A stretch of 64,000 bases of DNA from Bog-756 sp963776225 (lineage in GTDB: Bacteria; Actinomycetota; Acidimicrobiia; Acidimicrobiales; RAAP-2), in assembly GCA_963776225.1 (NCBI GenBank), contig CAVZLL010000001.1, forward strand, positions 434,001 to 498,000, read 5' to 3'. The first letter of the stretch is position 1. Each line of letters starts with the position of its first letter. Below are positions 33,669 to 42,903 of the stretch, one piece after another. The notes under the pieces are model-generated. The model saw only the letters and a program-made list of their open reading frames with translations. It did no database searches and was not told the DNA's origin. Both the position numbers and the translations under genes were made by a program.

Positions 33669-34617
33669 GGTCGCCCCGGTCGCGGTGACCCCGGTCGAGG
33701 AGGAGCGCGTACCGGCGGTCTACGCACGGGGGCTCACCAAGGTGTACACGGGTGGCACGACAGCGCTCGCCGGGCTCGATCTCGAGGTGGGGCGTGGCGA
33801 GGTGTTCGGCTTCCTCGGCCCCAACGGTGCGGGCAAGACCACCGCGGTCAAGCTGCTCCTCGGGCTGGTGCGCCCGACCTCGGGCGAGGCGCTCGTGCTC
33901 GGGGCACCGATCGGGGAGACCGAGGTGCGCCGCCGGATCGGGTATCTCCCGGAGACCTTCCGCTACCAGCCGTGGCTCAGCGCGACCGAGGTGCTCGCCT
34001 ACCACTGCGACCTGCTCCGCATTCCGCGGGAGGGCCGGGACGCCCGGCTGCAGAGCCTTCTCGCCAAGGTCGGGCTCGCCGAGCGGGCGCGGGACCGGGT
34101 CGGTCGGTTCTCCAAGGGGATGCAGCAGCGGCTGGGCCTGGCGGTGGCGATGGTCGGCGATCCCGAACTGGTCTTCCTCGACGAGCCGACGTCGGCCCTC
34201 GACCCGGTCGGGCGGCACGAGGTCCGGGAGCTCATCCGCGACCTGCGGAGCGGAGGGATCACCGTCTTCCTCAACACCCATCTGCTCGACGAGGCCCAGC
34301 AGGTCTGCGACCGGGTCGCGGTCATCGACCACGGCAGGACCCTGGCGATCGGCACGCTCGAAGAGCTCCTCACCGTCCAGCACAAGGTCCGCATCTCGGT
34401 GAGCGGGCTCGGCGCCTCCGGCTGGGCCGCGGTCGAGCGCTTCGGGCCGTGGACACGCTGCGAGGACGGCTGGGTCGAGACGGCCGGTGTCGACGAGGGC
34501 GACGTCCCGCAGCTGGTGGCGACACTGGTGGCGAGCGGCGGCCAGGTCCACGCCGTCCTCCCCACGAGGCTCAACCTGGAGGAACGCTTCCTCCAGATCC
34601 TGGAGGCATCCAAGTGA
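33655..34617 (+). CDS. ABC transporter ATPase
   Basis: The protein has 320 residues. After an N-terminal extension of about 20 residues come Walker A GPNGAGKTT, signature FSKGMQQRL (the degenerate signature of the NosF/BcrA group), Walker B LVFLDEPTSALDP and the His in 'FLNTHLLDEAQQ'. The C-terminal ~90 residues form a regulatory or dimer domain. It works with the permease encoded next (GTGA overlap). Its placement behind a sigma/anti-sigma pair suggests envelope-stress control. Confidence 0.9.
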   Translation: MSSVEVAPVAVTPVEEERVPAVYARGLTKVYTGGTTALAGLDLEVGRGEVFGFLGPNGAGKTTAVKLLLGLVRPTSGEALVLGAPIGETEVRRRIGYLPETFRYQPWLSATEVLAYHCDLLRIPREGRDARLQSLLAKVGLAERARDRVGRFSKGMQQRLGLAVAMVGDPELVFLDEPTSALDPVGRHEVRELIRDLRSGGITVFLNTHLLDEAQQVCDRVAVIDHGRTLAIGTLEELLTVQHKVRISVSGLGASGWAAVERFGPWTRCEDGWVETAGVDEGDVPQLVATLVASGGQVHAVLPTRLNLEERFLQILEASK

Positions 34618-35465
34618 ACCCCGTCTCGGTCGTCGCCCGCATCACGATCAAAGAGGCGTCCCGGCGACGCCTCCTGCTCGCACTCGCCGCAATCTCGCTG
34701 GTCATGGTCGGCCTCAGCGCGTGGGGATTCTGGCGGTTGAGCGCCCGTTCTGCCAGCCTCCCGACCGGCGAGGACCGGTTCGCAACCGCAACCGCGCTCA
34801 TCCTCTTCATGTTCATGTTCAGCTTCGTGATCAGCCTGAGCGCCGTCGTGATCGCGTCGCCCTCGATCTCGGGCGAGATCGATTCGGGAGTCGCGCAGGC
34901 CGTGCTGGTCCGGCCGGTCCGTCGCTGGCAGGTCCTCTGCGGGAAGTGGCTCGGCATGGCCGTGGTGGTCGCCGCCTACGCCGTCCTGGTCGGTTCGCTG
35001 GAGATCCTGGTGGTGTGGGGGGTGAGCGGGTACACGCCGCCCGGTCCCCCGGCCGCCATCGCGTACATGGTCTTCGAGGGGATCCTCGTCCTGACCCTGA
35101 CCCTCGCGCTCAGCACGGTGCTCGCCCCGATGACCGCAGGGGCGGTCGCGGTGGCGCTGTTCGGCGCCTCCTGGCTGGCAGGTGTCGTCGGCACCCTCGG
35201 GGCGAGCCTCAACATCCACTCCCTGCAGACGGCAGGGCGGATCGCCAAGGTGGTGCTGCCGACCGACGGCCTCTGGCACGCGGCGATCTGGTATCTCGAG
35301 CCGGCGAGCGTCATCGCCAGGACGCTGGGTCAGGATGGCGGCCGCAACGTCGACCCGTTCGCGTCCAGCACCGGGCCGCCCATCCTCTACATCCTCTGGG
35401 CGGTGCTGTGGACCGTGCTCGTCCTCGGCGTCGCGGTGCGGATCTTCTCGCGGATCGAGCCGTAG
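34614..35465 (+). CDS. ABC-2-type permease
   Basis: This 283-residue membrane protein starts at the GTG overlapping the ATPase stop. The first hydrophobic segment is at about 20-38 (LLLALAAISLVMVGLSAWGF). A cluster of about five more follows between 60 and 280. 'ISGEIDSGVAQAVLVRPVRRWQVLCGKWLG' (about 83-112) is the typical ABC-2 coupling region of NosY/ABC-2_3 permeases. It forms the exporter with the previous gene. Substrate unknown. Confidence 0.88.
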   Translation: MNPVSVVARITIKEASRRRLLLALAAISLVMVGLSAWGFWRLSARSASLPTGEDRFATATALILFMFMFSFVISLSAVVIASPSISGEIDSGVAQAVLVRPVRRWQVLCGKWLGMAVVVAAYAVLVGSLEILVVWGVSGYTPPGPPAAIAYMVFEGILVLTLTLALSTVLAPMTAGAVAVALFGASWLAGVVGTLGASLNIHSLQTAGRIAKVVLPTDGLWHAAIWYLEPASVIARTLGQDGGRNVDPFASSTGPPILYILWAVLWTVLVLGVAVRIFSRIEP

Positions 35466-35656
35466 GTCGCCGTACGACGCAGGCTCGGGACCACCCCCAC
35501 CCGCGACCGAACCGGAGCAGCGCCGCACGGCCGACGCGCTCGATGTCGTCGCACGAATACACTTCTCCGACAGGCTGTGGAACCCCCCTCGGACAGGCCA
35601 CCGGTCCGCAGATCCACATCGTGATGCGAAGATGGCTACGTGGGGAGGACGCGGGC

Positions 35657-36283
35657 ATGAGCGACGGAGAAGGCGGACCTCCCAGGAAGCACCTGCTGAA
35701 CCATCTGACGGCCGTGGCCAGCGTCGGTCTGGTCGTTCTGATCGCCATCGGCATCTCGATCGGATGGGCTGCCGCCGGCTCGGGCAATGGCGGTGGCTAC
35801 AACGGGCCGTTGGGATCCAATCCGAGCGGTGTGGGGGTGACCTCCAACTCGGGCGCTGCAGGATCCTCGGGCAATACGGGGAGCTCCGCTGCCGCCGGGA
35901 ACTCGGGCTCTGGGTCCGCCGGCGCCGGCAATACCGGGAGCTCCGCCACCGCGGGGAACTCGGGTGCCGGATCGGTCGGCGCCGACAACACCGGAAACGC
36001 TGCTGCGGGGAACTCCGGTTCCGGAGCCGCCGGCGCAGGTGACACCGGGAGCACTGCGACGGGAGGGGGCTCGGTGGCGGGCAGTGCCGGCGGAAGCTCC
36101 AGCGCTGGATCCGCCGGGAGCGGCAGCACCGCTGGGGGAACCACACGGGGCCGCGGCGCGGGGACCGGGGCAGGAGCGAACCGCCCAGGGGGAGCAGCCT
36201 CCAGCACCTCAGCCAGCTCCACGACCACGACGCCGACCGGGGCTGGGATCGGCGGCGGAGGGAGTCCTGCTTCAGGGGGCTGA
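35657..36283 (+). CDS. Membrane-anchored Gly/Ser/Ala-rich repeat protein
   Basis: This 208-residue protein starts at the ATG at 35657 (GGGGAGG eight bases upstream) or possibly at 35624. A short basic cytoplasmic start (PRKHLLNHL) and one hydrophobic segment (about 17-39) are followed by ~165 low-complexity residues outside the membrane. These are almost entirely Gly, Ser, Ala, Asn and Thr, with a Thr/Ser stretch near the end. Three repeats of about 18-19 residues starting AGNSG are visible. It has the look of a flexible wall-spanning linker or adhesive. I recognise no family. Confidence 0.65.
   Translation: MSDGEGGPPRKHLLNHLTAVASVGLVVLIAIGISIGWAAAGSGNGGGYNGPLGSNPSGVGVTSNSGAAGSSGNTGSSAAAGNSGSGSAGAGNTGSSATAGNSGAGSVGADNTGNAAAGNSGSGAAGAGDTGSTATGGGSVAGSAGGSSSAGSAGSGSTAGGTTRGRGAGTGAGANRPGGAASSTSASSTTTTPTGAGIGGGGSPASGG
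35894..36061 (+). repeat. Three ~54-57-bp tandem repeats inside the Gly/Ser-rich gene
   Basis: Residues 80-98, 99-116 and 117-135 of the anchored protein share the pattern AGNSG-x-GS-x-GA-x-NTG-x. The middle unit is 18 residues and the outer two are 19. The DNA copies have diverged at third positions, which fits old internal duplication kept under protein-level selection. Confidence 0.6.
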
Positions 36284-36304
36284 CACGGCCGGGCGTGCGG
36301 TCCC

Positions 36305-38488
36305 TCACCTCGGCCGGGCGGAACGCCTTCGCTCACAGAGCAGCGCGGCGACCGGGACGAGCAGCGAAAGCAGCAGGAGGGGGGGATAGAACGCGAACCC
36401 GGCGTACCGGAAGGCGACGCGGTGCGTCCCGGCTCCGATCCGCACCGCGACGAGGGCCGGTGCGACCATGACCGGGGACGCCGCCTTCCCGTCGACGAGC
36501 ACCTGCCATCCCGGATCGAAGGATGCGGAGAGCACCACGAGACCGTCCTCTCGCATGTGGACGACCCCGACGGCCGATCCCTGGTCGAGCCGGACGTCCG
36601 TTGACACGACCTGGCCGGCCGGACCATCACCCGCCGACCGCGCGGACGATCCCGCGACGGTCCCGGACCCGGCCCAGTCCACAAGCAGCGTCTTTCCCCC
36701 GGCGGGTAGGTCCGAGTGCAGGTAGGAACGCGAGGTTGCCCCCACGTCGGCCCGGTCCTCTGCCACCACGCCGACAGCACGCGCTACGGAGAGGTAGCCG
36801 ACCGAGGGGAGCTCCCAGAGCGAGTAGGGGGAGCGGACCATGAGCAGGTGGGCCGGCACCGGTGGTCGTGCACCGGTGGGTAACAGGAGGTAGCGGATCC
36901 CGAACAGTCCGTAGTCCCCCGGGTTCGACTGGTCGAAGAAGTACTCCGGATCGGTCATCAGTGAGGCGGTGCGCAACGTGTACCCGACCTCGTCGAGATC
37001 CTGGCTCTCGATGTACTTGAACACGGGCACCTCGCCGACCAGGAAGCGGGCACCCCAGTTGTCGGGAAGCCCGGCGTACACCCGACCGCCACCCGAACCT
37101 CGTATCCGCTCCAGCAGCGGGGCGATGACCGAACCAGCTCGATCATCTGCGGTCACCTGCGCGTCGACGGCCCTGGCGTTGTCCCGATCGTCCCGCGCAG
37201 CCTGGACCCAGGCGGGGGCCAGGGCCACCAGCACCACCACGCCCAGTGCGACCACCCCGGCGGCGCGTACCGTGGCCGGAACCGTGCGCCCCGGAAGCAG
37301 ATCGCCCCACCACCGTTGCCACGCCCGGAGCGCCAGGGTCCCGACCGTCACTGCGCCCACCCCGGCCAGCAGCACGCAGGCGAGCTGGATCCCCATCATG
37401 AACCGCCGCATGAAGATGTCGGTGCTCCCCGGGAGGATGTCCACCAGCGCGCCGAAGGTCGTCCTGCCGAACGAGAGCAGCAGGCTCATGGCCAGCAAGA
37501 CCAGGAGGGCCCGACCGCGCTCGTCCCGGCGGAACCGGGCGATGCAGGCGACCAGGCCGATTCCGGCCAGGACGGTGACCACCGGGAGGCGGCCGGCGTC
37601 GAGGAGCTGCCCGGAGAGCAGCCATCCCATGACCCGACGGAAGCCGTAGCCGTTCTCGAGACCGGTACCCCGGAGGATCTCGTTGATGGACGCCCATTTG
37701 CTGGAGAGGAGCAGTGGCACGGTCACCCAGGCGGTGGCGACCAGCGTGCCGGCCATGACCGCCAGTGCCCTGCGGATCCGTGGTCCGAGCGCCGAGGGGG
37801 AGAGGAACGGGAACAGCGCGATCGGGAGCAACGCCAGGTACCCGGTCTCGAAGTGCAGCATGACCGTCGACGAGGCGAAGGCGACGGCCGCGAAGAAGCG
37901 GCGGCCTTCGCTGATCGCCTGCCAGCAGTACCCCCATGCCAGGGGCAGGGTCCACATGGCCCACAGCTGGGTCCACACACCGAAGCCGACCCAGACGTAC
38001 GCCTTGGTCTCGAAGCCGACCCCGGTGGTGCTCATGAGGAACGGGGACACCAGCGCCGCCATCGCCGCCGTCCACCGATCCCACCGGAAGGCCCTGGCCC
38101 CGAGATAGATGCTGACCGGCCAGAGGCAGAGAAGCAGGTAGAGGCTCCACGAAAAGGCGCGATCGGGTCCGATGACCAGACCGAGCGCTCCGGCGATGGT
38201 CGAGGGGAGGCTCTGGTAGTGCAGGAACTGGGGCGAACCCAGGCCGAGGTCGGGGAACCAGCTGGTCTGGGGAAGGTGGCCGGCCCGCAGGCGTGCCGTG
38301 GCGAACCGGACCATCTGCTCGTGGACCGACCCGTCGTTGAGCAGGGCGACGGTCCGCGTCTCGGAGCGGAGCCACCAGTAGTTCCAGAGCACCGCGGCCG
38401 CGACCACGAGCCACTGGGGGACGAACGTCCGGTACCCACCGGGCCGCTCGGCCGTCGGGTCCGGTCGCCCAGGGTGACCGGTCAGCAT
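36305..38488 (-). CDS. Large YfhO-like polytopic membrane protein (GT-C-type)
   Basis: The protein has 727 residues. About twelve hydrophobic segments fill residues 20-455. An extracellular region of ~230 residues follows (with 'VYAGLPDNWGARFLVGEVPV' and 'LSASFDPGWQVLVDGKAASP'), then a last membrane segment and a basic end (ERRRSARPR). The 'FDPGWQVLVDGK...V..GTH' stretch is characteristic of the YfhO/DUF6541-like group of membrane glycosyltransferases or polymer-assembly proteins. It starts two bases after the stop of the MacB-type permease and is the last gene of that operon. Sugar or polymer substrate unknown. Confidence 0.75.
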   Translation of the reverse strand: MLTGHPGRPDPTAERPGGYRTFVPQWLVVAAAVLWNYWWLRSETRTVALLNDGSVHEQMVRFATARLRAGHLPQTSWFPDLGLGSPQFLHYQSLPSTIAGALGLVIGPDRAFSWSLYLLLCLWPVSIYLGARAFRWDRWTAAMAALVSPFLMSTTGVGFETKAYVWVGFGVWTQLWAMWTLPLAWGYCWQAISEGRRFFAAVAFASSTVMLHFETGYLALLPIALFPFLSPSALGPRIRRALAVMAGTLVATAWVTVPLLLSSKWASINEILRGTGLENGYGFRRVMGWLLSGQLLDAGRLPVVTVLAGIGLVACIARFRRDERGRALLVLLAMSLLLSFGRTTFGALVDILPGSTDIFMRRFMMGIQLACVLLAGVGAVTVGTLALRAWQRWWGDLLPGRTVPATVRAAGVVALGVVVLVALAPAWVQAARDDRDNARAVDAQVTADDRAGSVIAPLLERIRGSGGGRVYAGLPDNWGARFLVGEVPVFKYIESQDLDEVGYTLRTASLMTDPEYFFDQSNPGDYGLFGIRYLLLPTGARPPVPAHLLMVRSPYSLWELPSVGYLSVARAVGVVAEDRADVGATSRSYLHSDLPAGGKTLLVDWAGSGTVAGSSARSAGDGPAGQVVSTDVRLDQGSAVGVVHMREDGLVVLSASFDPGWQVLVDGKAASPVMVAPALVAVRIGAGTHRVAFRYAGFAFYPPLLLLSLLVPVAALLCERRRSARPR

Positions 38489-38490
38489 GC

Positions 38491-39675
38491 TCAGCCGAGA
38501 CGGAGGGTCTCGAGCGGCTCGAGGCGGGCTGCCTTGATCGAGGGGTAGAGGCCTGCCGCGACGGACACCAGCAGTGCCAGACCCATCCAGATGGGGATCT
38601 CGCTGTAGGCGATCACCACCACCCAGCCCGCGATCGCGGACACGGTGTACACGATGATCACCCCGAGCACCGCGCCGATCGCTCCGCCGAGCACCCCGAC
38701 GAAGAGGGACTCGAGCAGGAACTGCAGTCCGATCTTCGACCGGCTGTGGCCGACGGCGCGCCGGATCCCGATCTCGGGTGACCGCTGGATGACCGAGATG
38801 GACATCACGTTGGCGATGCCGACGCCACCGACGATGAGTGCGAGGAGCCCGGCGAGGAGTGCAACCTCCTGGAGGGTCTTGTTGGCCTGGGCCGCGGCCT
38901 GGAGCACGTCGCTCGGGATCTGGGTCGACGACTGGACCGGCCCACCGAGGTTGATCGCGGTGGGGATGGCGTTGGCGGTGGCCTGGGTCGCGCTGGGTAC
39001 GGACCGGACGTAGAGCTGGTTGGGTTGGCCGTTGGTGTGGAAGATGTTCTTCGCGGCCCACTGGGTGACGAAGGCGGCGTTGTCGAGCTCGGGGTCGAGG
39101 GGCACCGAGCCGAACACGCCCACCACACCGAAATCGGTCCCGTTGAGGGCGATGGTGCGGATCTCCCCCGGCAGGTAGCCGTACTGCTGGGCGATCCCTT
39201 CGCCGAGGACGACCGACCGGAGGTGGAGCTGGGTGTCCGCCCTGTCCAGCCACCGCCCGTTGACCATCTTGACGTTGAGCACGGCGGGAAGACTGTCGTC
39301 GGCGGCCCGGACCGGGACCGGGAACGCCTCGTAGTAGGAGCTCGCTCCCTTGATCGGCAGTGCGATGACCCCGGAGAGGTTCGTCGTCGCCGACGCGCTG
39401 GTCACGGTCGAGACGTTCTCGACCCGCTCGACGGAGTCGCCAGGGAGCGTCGGGTTCTGGGATCCGAAGGTGCCGCCCGCCTGCACGATGATCAGGTTGG
39501 TGCCGAGCTGGGAGAGCTGCACCTGCAGCGCACCCTTGGCGCTCTCGGTGAGACCGATCGCGCTGACCATGGCGGCCACCCCGATGATCGGACCGAGCAT
39601 GATCAGCAGGGTCCGGATCTTGCGGGCCCGGAGACCGGACCAGGAGACACCGAGCAGATCGTCGAAATTGCTCAT
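38491..39675 (-). CDS. MacB-type ABC transporter permease
   Basis: A 394-residue permease with one membrane helix near the N-terminus (TLLIMLGPIIGVAAMVSAIG, about 22-41). An extracellular MacB periplasmic-core domain (about 45-265) follows. Three C-terminal helices form the FtsX domain (about 272-390, including 'VGGVGIANVMSISVIQRSPEIGIRRAVG'). That conserved 'IGIRRAVG' cytoplasmic loop contacts the ATPase. In MacAB systems this permease acts as a mechanotransmitter. It overlaps the ATPase gene by four bases. Confidence 0.92.
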   Translation of the reverse strand: MSNFDDLLGVSWSGLRARKIRTLLIMLGPIIGVAAMVSAIGLTESAKGALQVQLSQLGTNLIIVQAGGTFGSQNPTLPGDSVERVENVSTVTSASATTNLSGVIALPIKGASSYYEAFPVPVRAADDSLPAVLNVKMVNGRWLDRADTQLHLRSVVLGEGIAQQYGYLPGEIRTIALNGTDFGVVGVFGSVPLDPELDNAAFVTQWAAKNIFHTNGQPNQLYVRSVPSATQATANAIPTAINLGGPVQSSTQIPSDVLQAAAQANKTLQEVALLAGLLALIVGGVGIANVMSISVIQRSPEIGIRRAVGHSRSKIGLQFLLESLFVGVLGGAIGAVLGVIIVYTVSAIAGWVVVIAYSEIPIWMGLALLVSVAAGLYPSIKAARLEPLETLRLG

Positions 39676-40418
39676 CGACCCGGTTCGACTCTGCGCTCGT
39701 CCGACACGATGCGGCCATCCCGCATGGAGACCGTCCGGTGCGCTGTCGCGGCCACCGTCGGATCGTGGGTGACCATCACCACCGCGCGGTCGGGGGACTG
39801 GAGGTTGGTGAAGATCTCGAGCACATGCTGTGCGTTGGCGGTGTCGAGAGCACCCGTCGGTTCGTCGGCGAGGATCATCAGCGGCTCGGTGACGATGGCC
39901 CGGGCCAGTGCCACCCGTTGCTGCTCTCCGCCGGACATCTGCACGGGCCGGTGGTCGGTGCGGTCGGCGAGGCCGAGCTGCTCGAGGGCGGCGACACAAC
40001 GCTCCCGCCGCTCCCTGCTCCGCAGGTTCCGGTAGAGGAGGGCGGTCTCCACGTTGCCGACCGCGGTCAGGTGCGGGATGAGGTGGAACTGCTGGAAGAC
40101 GAAGCCGATCGAGTCGCCGCGGAACTTGGACCGGGTCGGGTCGTCGAGGAGGCTCACGTCCTGACCGGCGACCCGGATGGTGCCCGAGGTCGGGAGATCG
40201 AGGACGCCGAGGAGTCCGAGCATGGTGGATTTCCCCGATCCCGAGGGTCCCACGATGGACATGAAGTCCCCCGGGTGCACCTGGAGGGAGACGTCGGCCA
40301 GCGCGAAGACCTGGACCTCCTCGCCGTAGACGCGTGAAACGCCTTCCAGCTCGAGGAGGGGGAGCGGACGCACGGCAGCAGTGCCGGCCGGCGGGGTGTC
40401 GGTCATCGTCTCGGTCAC
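39672..40418 (-). CDS. MacB/LolD-type ABC ATPase
   Basis: The ATPase has 248 residues. It shows Walker A GPSGSGKST (56-64), the Q-loop 'FQQFHLIPHLTAVGNVE', signature MSGGEQQRVALARA, Walker B LMILADEPTGALD and H-loop TH. The DEPTGALD and SGGEQQRVA forms are typical of LolD/MacB ATPases for lipoproteins, macrolides and peptides. It follows the adaptor gene by 30 bp and is coupled to the permease. Confidence 0.93.
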   Translation of the reverse strand: MTETMTDTPPAGTAAVRPLPLLELEGVSRVYGEEVQVFALADVSLQVHPGDFMSIVGPSGSGKSTMLGLLGVLDLPTSGTIRVAGQDVSLLDDPTRSKFRGDSIGFVFQQFHLIPHLTAVGNVETALLYRNLRSRERRERCVAALEQLGLADRTDHRPVQMSGGEQQRVALARAIVTEPLMILADEPTGALDTANAQHVLEIFTNLQSPDRAVVMVTHDPTVAATAHRTVSMRDGRIVSDERRVEPGR

Positions 40419-40448
40419 CGGGTCGCCCGCCTCATCGGTCGGCCCGGG

Positions 40449-42881
40449 TCATGAGGACCCGTTGACTTCCACGAGGACCAGCTGGCCCAGGCGCAGGCCT
40501 CCGGTGACCTGGATGTACGACCCCTCGGTGAGCCCGGTGGTCACCGATACCTCGGTGACCCGACCACCCCGGGCCAAGTCGACCACCCGGACCACGTCCG
40601 CTCCCGAACCGTCCTGTTTGACCGCGGCGATCGGCACGGTCAACGCGTTGTCGATCTGCTGGTCGACGACCGTGATCGACACCTGGGACCCGTCGGCACC
40701 GGTGAGACCCGACACCTCGATGGTGCCCTCGTAGACCTGGGCGTTCCCGACGGTGGTGGTGTTGGTGTCCAGCTCGGTGATCACCCCGGATCCCGAACTG
40801 GTCTCCCCGCTGATCTGGACGGTGCACGTCTGGCCCAGGGTGAGCTTGCTGCGATCGGCCGCCGAAGCCTGGAGAGTGACGCTCAGGTCCGGCTCGACCA
40901 GCGAGAGGATGGTCTCCCCGGGCGCGAGATTCTGCCCCGCCTTGACGTTGACCTCGCCGATCCGGGTCGGCCACTGCCCCACGATCATGTCGGTGGGCTC
41001 GAAGGTGATGTTGGTCTGGATGGACTGCAATACGACGGTGACCTGGGTCTGGCCGGCGGGCAGGAGGGCGGCCCCGGCCAGTGGCACGTAGTTCTGGCCG
41101 GGCTGTGCGGTGCCCTGAACGGCGAAGCTCACCGAGGTGTCCTTCGCCGGCGGTTGGTTGGCGGTGATGGTGAAGGTGGCAGCGCCACCCTGCGGGACCG
41201 ACCCGGTGGTGGAGGTGATGGTGAGCATCGGCACCACGGACGAGGTGATGGTGACCGAGGCGCTGTTGGGCGATCCGATCTGGTAGGACCCGTTCGGGGC
41301 GAGAGCGACGGTGAGCACGCGGTCGGGTTCGACCGTGTTGTCGGTCACGGTGGGGATTGCGACCTGGGTGGAGGTCTGGCCGGCCGGGATCACGATGCTC
41401 CCGCTGGGCACGGTGTAGTCCGTCCCCGGGACCGCCGTGCCGCCGTACGAGAGCTGGATGGTGAGCGCGGTGCTGAGGGCCTGGCTCAGACCGATGGAGA
41501 CCTGGTAGGGCTGGCCCTTCTGCAGATAGGTGGTCGCCGAGGTGAGGGTCACGGTGGGCTGCGCGCTGCTCCCGGCGATGGTGACCACCGCCGACCCCTG
41601 GGAGGTGACCGTATAGGACCCGGCCGATGGGGCGATCGTGACCGAGACGTACTTGTCCGGTTGGATCACCGTGTCGTGGATGGTGGTGACGACGACCCTG
41701 GCGGTCGTCTGGCCGGCAGCGAGGGTCACGACCGGGTCCACCGGGTCGTAATCGGTCCCGAGCTGGGCACTCCCGGCCACCTCGAGCTGCACCTGGGTGG
41801 TCTGCAGCGGCGCCTGGTTGGCCGTGATGGTGAGGGTGGCCGACCCGCCGGGTGAGACCCTGGTCCCGCCGGAGATGGTCAGCGCGGGGACGTTGTTGTT
41901 GGCGATGGTCGTCGAGGCGCTGCCCGGTGAGCCGACGTCATAGCCGGTACCGGAGCCGATCGAGAGGGTGATCACGCGGTTGGCCTGGACGGTGGTGTTG
42001 ACCCTGGTCTGCACGGCCACCGTCACCGAGGTCGCGCCCGCAGCGAGTGTCGCTGTCGCCGGCGGTGTCACGACGTCCTGACTGGTCGCCGTTCCCCCAC
42101 TGGTCAGGTTCACCGTGATCGCACTGGATGCCGGTTGCGCGTCACTGATGACGAAGTCGGCGGGCCCGCCCTCTGCGACCTGGCTGGCCACCGACTGGAT
42201 GGTGAGGACGTCACCGGGAACATGGGCCACCTCGGAGACCAATCTGGCACCGGCCGGATGGGCCGAACCGTTGCGGAGTGCAGTGGTCTGGGTCGCCGGG
42301 GGTCCGATGGTCAGAGGGGCCGAGTCCTGTGTACCGAGCTGGTACCCGTTGCCCTGCTCGAGCGAGACGGTCACCACCTGGGGGTTGGCCGGGGTCGAGT
42401 TGGGGTAGTTCTGCTGGGCCTGCCACTGGGCCAGCGCGAACTGGGTCTGCTGGGTGAAGTAGTCGTCCATCGTGCCGGGATAGTCGCCGGCGGCGGCCAG
42501 GATCTGCTTGAGCTCCAGGACGTCGGGGCCCGTGTCCCCCGGGGCCAGGGACCGGAAGAACGGCAGCGTGCCCGGTTCTGCGACCGCGTTCCGCCCGCTG
42601 ATGGCGAACAGGGTCTGGCCCTGTTGAGTGACGTTCCCGGCGGTGGCCGTCACCGAGCTCGCCACGCCCTGGGTGGCCGCGTTGACGTTGCGGATCGACT
42701 TCCGGGAGAGGGTGCCGGTCAGGGTGAGCGTGTCCTGCAGCGTGCGGGTCTGCACGCGGCTGAAGATGGCCACCTGGCCGTCGCTGTTCGAGCTGCTCCC
42801 CCCGACCAGGGCATAGGTGATTCCCGCTGCGGCCAGGACGGCCACAACCGCGAGTACGACGATGGTGCGAGTACGCGTCAA
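40449..42881 (-). CDS. MacA-like adaptor with peptidoglycan-binding domain and inserted Calx-beta-like repeats
   Basis: This is an 810-residue exported protein. One N-terminal membrane segment (6-27) is followed by the first half of a lipoyl/barrel-sandwich domain (about 40-98) and a PG_binding_1-like domain with GDTGPDVLELKQILAAAG (residues 114-160). About four Calx-beta-like beta-sandwich repeats follow (roughly 226-328, 332-437, 441-547 and 551-625), plus a partial one at 165-195. The second half of the sandwich domain and the membrane-proximal beta domains come last (about 630-810). Ordinary MacA/HlyD adaptors have a coiled-coil hairpin in that place and are about 370-400 residues. It is coupled to the downstream ATPase-permease and probably links them to the wall. 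Confidence 0.8.
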   Translation of the reverse strand: MTRTRTIVVLAVVAVLAAAGITYALVGGSSSNSDGQVAIFSRVQTRTLQDTLTLTGTLSRKSIRNVNAATQGVASSVTATAGNVTQQGQTLFAISGRNAVAEPGTLPFFRSLAPGDTGPDVLELKQILAAAGDYPGTMDDYFTQQTQFALAQWQAQQNYPNSTPANPQVVTVSLEQGNGYQLGTQDSAPLTIGPPATQTTALRNGSAHPAGARLVSEVAHVPGDVLTIQSVASQVAEGGPADFVISDAQPASSAITVNLTSGGTATSQDVVTPPATATLAAGATSVTVAVQTRVNTTVQANRVITLSIGSGTGYDVGSPGSASTTIANNNVPALTISGGTRVSPGGSATLTITANQAPLQTTQVQLEVAGSAQLGTDYDPVDPVVTLAAGQTTARVVVTTIHDTVIQPDKYVSVTIAPSAGSYTVTSQGSAVVTIAGSSAQPTVTLTSATTYLQKGQPYQVSIGLSQALSTALTIQLSYGGTAVPGTDYTVPSGSIVIPAGQTSTQVAIPTVTDNTVEPDRVLTVALAPNGSYQIGSPNSASVTITSSVVPMLTITSTTGSVPQGGAATFTITANQPPAKDTSVSFAVQGTAQPGQNYVPLAGAALLPAGQTQVTVVLQSIQTNITFEPTDMIVGQWPTRIGEVNVKAGQNLAPGETILSLVEPDLSVTLQASAADRSKLTLGQTCTVQISGETSSGSGVITELDTNTTTVGNAQVYEGTIEVSGLTGADGSQVSITVVDQQIDNALTVPIAAVKQDGSGADVVRVVDLARGGRVTEVSVTTGLTEGSYIQVTGGLRLGQLVLVEVNGSS

Positions 42882-42903
42882 CGAAAGACCCCCCGAGGTC
42901 CGC

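Noticed and set aside
33999..36308. A 769-codon minus-strand open frame across the ABC genes and the repeat gene
   Set aside because: It is Arg/Ser-rich with no domain, and its plus-strand counterparts are well-supported genes.
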